64,000 nt of DNA from Marthasterias glacialis (taxonomy: Eukaryota > Echinodermata > Asteroidea > Forcipulatida > Asteriidae), in NCBI GenBank assembly GCA_911728455.2, contig OU452227.1, forward strand, positions 12,867,110 to 12,931,109, given 5' to 3'. Positions 44,833-56,800 of this stretch are shown here, one piece after another. The notes under the pieces were generated by a model. It made no database searches. It saw nothing but the letters and a program-made list of their open reading frames with translations, and was not told where the DNA came from. Numbering within the stretch: the first letter of the stretch is position 1; every line of letters starts with the position of its first letter. Both the position numbers and the translations under genes were made by a program.

Positions 44833-47800
44833 GTACGTTCAGAAGGCCTTACTCTTGCAAATTACAAGATTAAGATTGTTCTTATAATTTCATAATGAAA
44901 TAAATTTTTTAAAAATCAAGTTTTTCTGGACAAAAACAAATACATTTGGAGCAAGTCATGTTTCCCAGGATGTCAAAAAAAATATTTGCTTACCTTAAAT
45001 GATACTCCTTCCTTAACGTTGAGCACATTATCCATTTAAAAAAATGATTTTCCGTTCTATGCTGTTCTCGGCATCAGTAAAACCTATTTACTTCAAGAGT
45101 TAAATCCCAGGGATTATGGTGTGCCTTAATTGTCTGTCTTATTCTGAACAGGAAGCAACACCGGACTGTAGTCCACTGCCACCCACACCTCAAGGACGTC
45201 GTCTGAAGAACATTAAGTTGCTTCCATCTGTTAGGACTACGTGCAGCCTTTCTGCTGATTGGGATGGTAACGATTCTTTCTACGAGCGACTTGATATAGA
45301 TCAACTTATCTTAAACTCCCAGACAGAGGGCCAGGGAACCCCCATTGAAATTGAGTCGACCAAAACAGGGCCTGCTAGGACTACTGTCTCAAACAAAGAG
45401 GGAATCGGAGATTGCCCAAAGCTCCTTGAGAGTTCCTCACCGAGGTCTCAGGCACATCTGGAAGCCAAATGTAGCGTTGTCCAAGAGAAGGTGCTATCAA
45501 ATGGTTGCATACCACAAGACCTTGTGAAAGACAAAAATGCAGGCAGGACTGCACGACCAGAACTGTTTGATGAGCATTCCTCAGAAACTCCCAGACCAGA
45601 AAGATGGTTTAGCGACATCGGTACTAAGAAAGATAGTATGAAGGAGGAGACTGAAAATTTAGTCTCAGCTCAGGGACAGATTTTCCATCGGAATGTATCA
45701 ACTCCTTCAAGGTTAGATGCTGAACATCTTCCATTTAAATCAGATTCATTTCCAGACCTTAAGTACATTAAGGGAACATCTGTATCGCATCCGCAATCTT
45801 GCCACACTCGAGCAACTCCAAAGGAAACATCATCCCATGTCAGATTCTCAGAGATTCAAACTGACTGCCAAGATGCTGGAATAGAACCCGAAGCAAGTTT
45901 GGTTGCACTGGCTGACCGAACGACCCCCAAAATCACCTCTGCTGGTAGCAGGTTGCGGCAGAGGTTGCAGAGCAATGCTCGGGTGACCACCCCGCAGCAG
46001 ATGCGTAGTGCTGAGCTTCGCCAGGTGAAGGTTGAAGAGGCTTTGACTGAAATGCTGCAGGAGAAGAACAGTGTTGAAGCCAACGATATCGGCCCATTCT
46101 ACGGTCTACCTAGCAAGGTTGCTCTTATGCTGAAGCTACACAGAGGGATAGAGAAACTCTATGGTAAAGAATTGTTCTTTGATTAAACTTCAAGTATCAA
46201 CCCTACAGACCTCTACTCGGTTCTTATAAAATTAGTGCTTTATCTACGAGCGTCTCAAAGTACTTATTATTTTAACAACAGATATGCTAAATTTAAATGA
46301 CATGTATATGAGACCCATTTACATTTAGCACGAGCAGTCAAGCGCACTTGACTCAAGCTCTGGTGTTCTGATCAGCAGAGTGTGGGTTCGAGTCCTGGTC
46401 TCGACACTTGTGTCCTTAAGCAAGGCACTTAACCATTATTGCTACGTCCTTCGGATGGGATGTAAAGCCGTAGGTCCCATGTGTTGTGTAATGCACATAA
46501 AAGAACCCAGTTACACTTATTGTTAAGAGAAGGGGTTCGCCCCGGTGTTTTCTGGTATGGTTGGCTGCAGATTCCGCCACAGCACCTTGTAAACCATAAA
46601 ATGATGCTTTGTAAATAAATGGGTGTTGTATTTTGAACATAGCTCCACACACCATGTAGAAAAAATAATGACGTAAAGCCGTTGGTCCCGTGTGTTGTGT
46701 AATGCACGTAAAAGAACCCAGTGACACTTATCGCAAAGAGAAGGGGTTCGCCCCGGTGTTCCTGGTTTGATCGGCTGCAGATTGCGCCACTGCACCTTGT
46801 AAACCGTTACATGGTGCTAAGTAAAGGAACAGGTCTCATACTTCAAAAATGTAACTCATCATACCTTGCAGGAAAAAATATTGAGCACTCTGAGACGCCC
46901 ATAGGGTGTGATAAAGCGCTATATAAAAACTGCGTATTATTATTATCATTATTATTATTACTAGTCTGTAAGGGTTTTAATTAAAAGTTTGAGGGAACCC
47001 AAATGCAGTACCTTGCTTCTAGTAGACATTGACAATAACTTCCTCTTTTTGCTCTCCTCACCACCACCTGAACAGATTGGCAGCATTCTTGCTTGACTCT
47101 TCCAGCCATCCAGCATTCTCGCAATCTCATCTACTCCTTACCTACCAGCGGAGGCAAGACGTTGGTAGCTGAGATACTCATCATGAGACAGTTGCTATGC
47201 AACAAGAAGGATGCCCTCCTGATTGTCCCGTTTGTTTCCATCGTGCAAGAGAAGGTACTATCAAAGTATTTGACTTGATTAGCCATGACTAAATATTTTT
47301 GTGTGTTGATTATTCCTGAATTTTATGGGACACATTGCCTTCAGATTGGGTGCTTTTTGGGATATAAAAGGCCTTTTTTTTAAATGAATATGGTTGGAAA
47401 GATATTTTTAAAGTAGAATATAATGATTCACATAAATATCCCCTGAAATTGTGTGGTTTGGTTTAAATTTGTGACAGAACACAGTCCGCCATTTTGTAGA
47501 GCCAAATGTTTTACTCCACAAACTTGCGGACCACAAGCCTATGTTTCTATGTAGAGTGTGGTTCTGCTGGTTGTATTTCTGAGAGGCAAATTTATGTTTT
47601 TACAATCACTACTCACTAATTACAACATACTTTAGGTGTTTTATTGCATGAATAACTCTTAAAAAGGATAAGGAGCAATTCCAAACAGCAAAAACACAGT
47701 AAAACTATATTTTAATTTAAATGATTTTCCCCCTTAAGTCTGTTAGAAACAGGTAACCTTGCAAGTTAATGCCGGAAGAGGTGTATACAGGCAAAACTTC

Positions 47801-50800
47801 CATGGACACGCAAACGGAAGCCAGAACCTGTTTATAAAAAAAGATTCCAGCATGGCTGATTATAGGCTGTGGCTTACAACCAAGGGCTTACAACCAAGGG
47901 TTGGCAGATTCCTGGTGAACAAAATCCACATTTTCCCGAAAGAGAAATAAGAAATCTCTGTGCATTTTGGTTGTTGTTTGTACTTTATTAGTTCACGGTT
48001 TCATTGTGACAATGAAAAATTATTCCCAAACTGCTGAACATTAATCTCAGAATTCCCGGCGGAGAGTGGTTAAATCAAACGGTACATGAAGAAAGCTATT
48101 ATGACTCTACTATTTTGTGTTGTTATGCGTTTTGGTGTTTCAGGTTGCTTCACTGTCCACCTTTGCTGTTGAACTCGGCTTCTTGGTGGAGGAGTACGCC
48201 GGGAGTAAAGGCGCGATCCCACCCCGCAAACACCGCAAGAAGAAAACGTTATACGTGGCTACAATAGAGAAGGCACATAGTCTGGTCAACAGCCTCATAC
48301 TGGAGGGGAGGATTGAGACTCTGGGGCTAGTCGTTGTGGATGAGGTGAGAGAGGGTACTGGAGATGCTGAAGGAATCTTTAAAGGATAAAAGAAGAGAAG
48401 AGAAGAAAAAATCTGCCAATAAGTGGTCGATATTTAAAAACTAAAAATGAATTATTGTTGGGATCCTGACATTAAGTCATTTCCATCGGAAATGTAAAAA
48501 CATGTATTTTGTGCATTGTTCGTGGCATATGTGAAAGTTTGTTTATTTTTTTCGTTTAGAAACATCTGTCAAAATTGGTTCAGAGATAAAATTCTTTATG
48601 AAAAAAGGTCTTTTGGCAAAAATCGGGCCATGCAACTTTAAACAGACGTACACAAATAGAAACAAAGTAGAGATAAATATTTGCTGATGATTTTTACTCT
48701 GTTTCCAGCTTCACATGTTGGGGGAAGGTGGGCGTCGTGGGGCCAGTCTTGAGTCCTGTATTGCCAAACTTCTCTACCTAAACACTGCACATATCATCGG
48801 CATGAGTGCTACGCTAAGTAACATCCAGGACCTGTGTGACTTCGCTAGGGCGGAGGTGTACAGCAGTGATTTCAGACCTGTCGAGCTGAAGGAGTACATC
48901 AAGATTGAGGATAACATCTTTGAAATCAATCAATCTGCGCTGTGCCCTGACGACAGGTTTATTCATTCTAGAGTACTGGCATTCCCAGTGAGTTACATCG
49001 CAAGTTGATGTGTATCATAAGTTTGTCATGACTACATGTTTTAACCCTTCTACTGTCTGACCATTCAATATCATCCACTGTGATTTTGAATGATAGATAA
49101 AGTATTCCATCCTGCAATATGACATCATGCGGTGAATGCATATACATATTACACAGTCAACCGTCCTACTGTCTGACCATTTAGTATCGTCCACTGTGGT
49201 TTTGAATGATAGATCGCCAAATGACAACACGTGGTGAATGCATATCTGCACAGTTGCTAATTTCTTATCGTAATTCTTACACCATGAACAGCTTCAAGTC
49301 TTACTTAAGGTGTAGGTTACCAGAATCTGGAAATACGCTGCCCAAATTTGCTGTAAATTAAAAAAACAGAGCATCAAAATTTCTCACTCCCAATATTTGT
49401 ACAAACAGATAACAGATAAAAACAGGGGGTTCCAAATTTAAGAAAGGGCATCAAAGATATCCCACTGACGAACACTATAGTAAGGTAAAACATTGCGTGG
49501 TTGCATACACATGTTATTCACTGTCTAGTTTACTTGTGTTTCAGTATGATCGCACGATGCGTCGGAACGACCCCGACCATTTAGTCGGGCTGGCCCTGGA
49601 GGTAATACCCTACAACTCCTGCCTCGTCTTCTGTGCCACTAAGAAGAGCTGCCAGAATGTGGCCGAGTTTATCTGCAAGTATATGCCGAAGTAAGACTGT
49701 GTGTGATTTGAAACTTTGCATGGTGGGAACAAAATATAGAAGCTGTGATTTATGGTAACAGCGTGTATGTCTGTAATGAGCTGTGGGTGGTTCCGAAAAG
49801 AATGGTGGTTTAAACAACTCAACGTTTCGATCTGTATACTCTGATTGTCTTCAGGAGGATACAAAAGTATCCTGATGTGGATTTGGCTTCATGCCATGCC
49901 ATTAGATGCTGATGTCCTCTGGAAAGCAATTTTTTCATAATTTTCTTCCCTTAACCTAGATGTATGAATGGAGACCAGTAAAGGATGAAATGGGACACGC
50001 ATTGTGTTTTAATAACAAATCCCATACCTTCTAAGGCAAAACGTGAGATTGAAATTATCACACCCTTATCATGATGCTATAACCATTGCAATGTTCCCTG
50101 TATGCAATAGCAATAATGTGTACAGATTTTCATTATACAGTCAAGTTGCCAGACTATTTTGCCTATCGGCATCGGTTTGGTTGTATTGATTTGAATGAGA
50201 GAAAAACAATTGGTCAATGCCAATGGCAGTACTGAGCATAATCATTAAATATATCAGCATGGTACTTAAAACAGCTTTGTTAACTTGTTCTGTTCCTTTG
50301 TTAGTCACTTTTGTCATCTGTCTTTTATACTTTAAATCCAATGCGAAAAAAGATGTCAATCTTTCAAAATATGTACAACGAAATAACTGATGTCCATGTA
50401 CTTTGACATTAAAGGTTTGAATCCCCCACAGTAATTTTTTTTCTGTTTTTTTGTTCATCAAAAGAAATTTAATAAAGAAGATCACGCAGCATAAATCCAA
50501 GGAGAAATCCATTCTCCTGCAGTCCCTACGCCGTGAGTGCGACAACCATCTGTGCCCAACCCTCAAACGAACCATCCCCTATGGTGTGGCGTACCACCAC
50601 GGTGGCCTCACCATGGATGAGAGGAAACTGATTGAGGAGGGTTACTCTGAGGGGACACTGTGCCTCCTCACATGTACCTCAACGCTGGCAGCTGGGGTCA
50701 ATTTACCAGCTAAGAGGTGAGTTCACAGAGTAAGCCTGATGTACTGAAGCAAATAGTCTGTCTGTAGATGAGAGGTGAGTTATGTCGAAGAGGGTAAGGT

Positions 50801-53800
50801 TGGGATTTCGTGTGTCTGTTGGCATTATGTGTGGCATGCGTGGTTAGTGTGTAAAGCGCCCACCTCTCACCAATGTGTCCCTGGTTCGATTCCCGGCCAT
50901 ATGTGAGCAGAGTTGTGCTTTTGTTCTCTCCTGTGCCACAAGGGTTTTTCTCCGAGCCCTCTGGTTTTCCTCCCTCCGGAAAAATTGAGCACTTGCGATC
51001 TCTGGCTGTGCTCCATGGTCATATTATATGGTTCGATGTGGCTAGCTGCAAGTAAGGATGATTAGCCTCCCAAATATGTATTATTTGGAGTTCTAAAGTT
51101 ATTATGGGAAGGTTCAATTCTGCATGGGAATGGGAAAACATGTCTTTGGGTTAATTCTAGCACATATTTTTCATGATGGGCCATTTTACTCAACATCTGT
51201 GTTTATGCCAGACGTACTCACTAAAACTAAGGTTCTGAGATACAGCATTTTTGCACTGAGCTTCTCTCTTGTAACAAGATGTTTCTGCACTGATGCTAGG
51301 ATTTGTTATCCCTTGCATGCAGAGTTATCCTACGAAGTCCCTACATTGCTCAGGACTTACTGACGAGTACCAGGTACAAACAGATGGTGGGCCGTGCAGG
51401 GAGGGCCGGTATCGACACGTCTGGAGAAAGTATTCTGATCATCAAACCCAATCAACGTCAACAGGTATGAAGTAATCTAGGAAGTAGGGTTTGCAATAAG
51501 ACCATGTAATAATCTCTCTAATGACTTGGGGTGGTTCCAAAAAGAACCAGAAGTGTTTGGACTCAAGCTCTGGTGTTTCTGATCAGCAGAGTGTGGGGTC
51601 GAGTCCTGGTCTTGACACTTGTGTCCTTAAGCAAGACACAACCATCGCTAAGAGAAGGGGTTTGCCCCGGTGTTTCTGGCAGTGGCTGCTGAATGTGCCG
51701 CAGCACCTTGTAAACCATTACAAGGTGATAGATACTTAAATGGCTCTCATAAATCAAAAAAGTCAAAAACCTGCCTTAAAATTAGTAAAATAAGCGCCTT
51801 GAGTACCTAATTGTTGGTAGATATGTGCGCTATATAAGACTCCGGTATTTGCAAAAACATTAGAGGATTGGAATCAATGTACTCTTTGGACAAACTAATA
51901 GTGTATTATATAATGATATCTCTTGAAAATTCAAGAATTGGAATGAATGTACTTGAATACCAATGATGTACCATCCGTTTGTTTTTCTTGCAGATTGCTG
52001 AGTTACTTAGTGGATCAATAGAGGCGTGCTACAGCAGTCTACTTCATGATGAAGGAAAGGGCATCAGGAGTCTCATTCTGACGTTAGTCGCCCTCAAGGT
52101 AAAAATAACTGTAACCCCCAAATCTGTAAATTGCTCTTCATTGACTTGTACTCCTTGCATACTCTCTGTAAGATAAATATCTTTTTTCGTCTTCTTAAAA
52201 ATCGCACCTGTTTGAATAAATTTCTCTTAAATGCTATGTTAAATGGCACTAATTGCTAAGCACTTTATTACTTTCGTTTATACTTAATACAAATTGTTAT
52301 GAAATGGCTCTGTAACTATAAAAAACGCATCGGCGCTTCTGCACCAGCATACCTTCAGGAACTCATTCAGGTGTTTCAACCACCATGAACCTGCTGCTCT
52401 AGCTCATCATTCCTGCTCAATACACCGCTGACTCTCCCTAAGACTGACGGACATTGGTCCTTCAGGCATTCATCACCTGCTCTATGGAGCTCTCTCCAAC
52501 ATTACATCAAAACTGCAACAACTGAAGATGTATTGAAGTCCCTCCTAAAAAATGTTTGTTTAATTGCCAGTTAAGTGCATCAAAACTTTTGTGTGATGCA
52601 CTTTTTAAGTATTGTTTATTCTGATTATTACTATTGAACAGCTCACAACTGATCGTCACGCTGTCCTGAGATTCATGGAAGGAACACTCTTTGGTGTCCA
52701 AGCCACTAGTAAGGGTCATGACATTTCTGCTCTGACAATGGTAGGATTGGACCAACTCCTTGACTTGAGACTCATCGAAGAGAGACCACAGAAAGACAGC
52801 GTCCAGAGTGCACCCCCTGACCTTGAGTTGATTGTCACCAAGCTTGGCAAGGCAGCTTTCAAAGGTGACCCTTGCTGACTGCCTGCCTTTGTCCAAATTG
52901 ACCCCCTTGTGTTGGTGTTTTGTGGGGAGGGGCAGTTTAGGGTAGGAGAACATGCATGCCATTGATGTGACCTGAAATCAATTTGACAGCCACACAGGAT
53001 CTATTGTCATTGACATTTGTACCTCCATCATCATGAACCTAGAAGGTCATTCCTTTCTGCTCATAATGACCTGAAACAAATTGACCTTTCTATAATATCC
53101 ATTGTATTGACCTTTGTAGCTCCCATCATCAATGACCTAAAGTGACCTGCTCATAATGACCTGAAATCAATTTGACCTCCCCACAGGATCCATTGACATT
53201 GACCTTTGTACCTCAGTCTATGCTGACCTGAAGCAGGCTTGTGATGAGGGCCTAGTGCTGGCAGACACCCTCCACCTACTTTTCCTGGTCACGCCCTATG
53301 ACCTTGTTCCACTCTGCAGACCAAACTGGGTCATATACGACCGCCTGGTATGTAAAATAGTCTTCATGTAAAATTTAAGCAACCAGTTTCAATTTATACA
53401 TTTTCAAAAATACTTAAAATGTACCTCTTAGATACATATTTGTAATCCCATTATAAATTCATATTTTATTCGTTCATTAATGTTTGGTCTCAGCTGTTAG
53501 CCCAGGTGTGTGTGTCTGTTTTGTCAGTCCAACAGGGAAAAGTACAAAAGTAACATTGTTTACTTCACTTTTTCCTACATGCTGACTCATGTATATACAA
53601 ATTAAGTTAAATAATGTAATGCAGTATAATGATTAATTATTTGCTTTTCTGCAATTTATGTATTGTTGTATTGTTGAGTCAGTGTGGAATAAATGTTTCT
53701 GTCAATCAATCAAAATGCAAATTGCTCGCAAGGAGTTTTTCCCTCCAAAAACTAGTACCTCAGACGGAAAAGTTTATTTTGAAACCTTCACAAGTGATGA

Positions 53801-56800
53801 ATCAAACTCAAGAAAAAGACACGGTAGTATAACCACAGTGGGGTTCAGGCATGCAACTTTTCAGCTGATCAGCTAATTTCCCCCTTTTTCCTCTTTTTCG
53901 TTGCCATAGAACTCCGTACAAAGTTTTGTTTGCTGGTCAATTTACTCTTTTTCCCCTGAAACAAAGTTGTATGTCTGTTCAATAAGTCAGTAAAGGGCCA
54001 TTCAGAATTATTTATATTTTAAAGTTTCACATATTTCTATTATTTTATTTTTTTATTGTGGGTGGGTGGATTGGTCAAACGAAAATCAAAAATTTGATTT
54101 TCAAGGAAAAAACAAACAAACAAACAAACAGAAAATACCATTTTTGAAATCGAAATTTGGGTCGATTGCAGAATCAGAAAAAAAATGTAAAACTAAAACT
54201 AACTGAAAAAACAAGATCATTCTGAATGTCACCTTGAAGTTAATAAACTGATAAAACTAAAGAAAATACAAATGTGATAAGGACAGGAAAGAATCATTGT
54301 TGTGTATGAATTCTATAATTGTAAAAGCAATGAAAATAATCGACCTGGGAGTTATTAATAAACATCAACTGTAAAATAGTTTTGTCATATGGGTGGCTTT
54401 AGTTATAAGGGTAATTACTTGATATGGGTGTAAGTAGTGACGTTTAGGAGGTATGTTTGTTTTTAATTTCAGTATTCTAATTTGAGTGATGGTAACCTCA
54501 AAGTGGCTCAACTAATTGGTGTTACTGATAGATACCTCAACTTCAAAATGGCTGGCAGGGAAATCAAGAAAGTAAGTCTAAAATTCATTTATTGCTTTCC
54601 CCTTCGCTAATATTAATGTAAAGATCTGTGTGTGCAAAGCACTCGGAGCTCTACAGAGTAAAATCCACCAGTGACTTGGGTTGGATTTGAACTCCTGACC
54701 ATCTGTATTCTGGAGCACATGACCTAAATCTGCCTTGTGAGAGTAGCATTGGGATTTGAACCCATAACCTCATGATTGCAACTCGTGCAGTCTAACTGTG
54801 GAACACAGGTTTGTGTGAATAGAAATTCCCATTGTGGACGAACACACAGTCCATCCTAGATTGTAAATCAACAATTTTGAAAACCAATGTACCAAAGCAC
54901 CTTACACTTTACTCTGCCTGTTCATCGGGTCAATGGCATCCTGAAACCATCCTACTTTGTGATTCTGAGGAGTTTGCAGCCCTAGCAGTTAAATTGGCAC
55001 CCATATTGCTAGTCATTCACATCAACAATCTTTAACCTCGGTGGTACTGATCGACTTCATAATGATGAGAAGCAATTACAGTTAAGCCTCTTGCTCAAGA
55101 GCATGCCTGCCATGTAGGGTGTTTGAACCCACACTCTGATGAGTCACAAGAACTTGAGTCCTGTGCACTAGATCTCGTGACCGCAGTATGCTACCAGCTG
55201 ACAAGCTTTAATCTCGCTGATCCATTTATAAGTAAAGAGATTTCCACTTTCATCTCCAGATCGATGCGGGGACAGACTTCCGAGTACAGCGGTTCTACCT
55301 CACTCTGATGCTCTGGGAAATCCTGAAGCAGACCAACATCTGGGACGTTGCCTCCAACTTTGAGATGCCTCGGGGGTTCATCCAAAACCTGTTTACCTCG
55401 GCTGCAAGCTTTGGGTCCAGCGTACAGCGGTTCTGTGAAGTAGGTTACATATTCAGTCACACATTGTATTCATGATAAACATGAAATAAACGGCACTTGC
55501 TTTTATTCACCATGTGAGAGCCTAGGGGGTTTACTCTGTTCCTTTTCAGTTCAAACGGGAATTGTCTGATCCTGGGAAGTGTTTGACTAAAGATATTTAT
55601 TTATTTATTTGGTCTTGCTTAGCCAGGGTAGCCCCATCAGTTCCCTAAGAACTGTTCTCCGTGGGGGCCCTGAGAAATAAATGAAGAAAACGGTTAGTTC
55701 TGTGGCAATCAAATGACTTACTATTTCCTTTGCCTTGACGGAATTGCTTTGCGGAATTGGTACGGGTATGATTTTTTTTATAATCAAATAGTTCCAATGG
55801 CCTTGCATTGAGACCCTAGCAGACTAGCCTTTGAGAAAAACTATGCTATGGCGGAGAAGTCAGGGTCATCAACAATTTCTGAAACTATACCTCAAGTCAT
55901 TTTGGTTGGTAAGCAGTTTGCAACAGCTAACTCATTTCTTTTTAACTTTATGATCGGTGAGCATGCTGAATGAAACTAATCATGTTTCTTCCTGGTGATT
56001 ACCGATCCTGTACTCTGCTCTTTCCTTGCAGGACCTGCCTGAGTTTTGGGCTTATCAGCAGCTCCTCACTAAAGTAGTCTATGACTTGACATACTGCGCC
56101 ACCGCGGACCTTGTCTCATTACTGGAGGTGCCAGGGGTCAAACAGGTCAGTGACCTCTAGGTCATCAGCTGATATGCATTATTCTTAATATGATTTCTTT
56201 CGAAAGCCGTTTTGCACAAAATATTTACAGACAATCTGATTGCCTTAAGAGAGTGTTTCACTTTTCAGATGATCAATTGGTTTTGATCATTTTTGTTTTT
56301 TCCTAGTGTAGTAGAAAACTAAAAACTAAATTTCCTCTGTTTTCTATATGAAAATGGAATGTCTGGATAAAAAGTCAAATGTTTTTAAATTTTTGCCCAA
56401 TCATTTAGCGTCACACTGTTCCATTAATTTGGGTCATATCTTACATTGTCCATGGTACCTTATCAGTAACAGCTGAGCCTTTTTGTGTTTTTATGTCTGT
56501 TGTACAGGGGAGGGCAAAGCAACTCGTTAGGGCAGGGTACAAAACCATCCGTCACCTCGCCCATGCCGACCCCAATCAACTCACTCAGAGTGTGGAGCAT
56601 CTCCCCATGAAGGTTGCTCAGCAAATTGTGGCAGCAGCTAAGGTAAACTCATTTGTTTTATTTCTCTTCATAATTTGTATTTCTGGAATCAAATCCAAAA
56701 GACCGTTATCACTGGGCATCCATCTTGTATTTCTTCCATTTAAATCAGTATAACCAAAATGAGGTTGGAAGGGCAGACAGTCTGGTGCATTTTTAGTATA

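Noticed and set aside
50141..50575. 144-codon minus-strand open frame
   Set aside because: Overlaps a MITE-like segment and HELQ exon 7 on the opposite strand; no recognisable domain.
52507..52962. 151-codon minus-strand open frame
   Set aside because: Antisense shadow of HELQ exon 10 with no homology of its own.
52995..53066. Unit 1 of the HELQ triplication as an alternative exon 11
   Set aside because: The acceptor and phase match but the frame stops after about 25 codons, so it cannot replace the exon; kept as a decoy-site finding.
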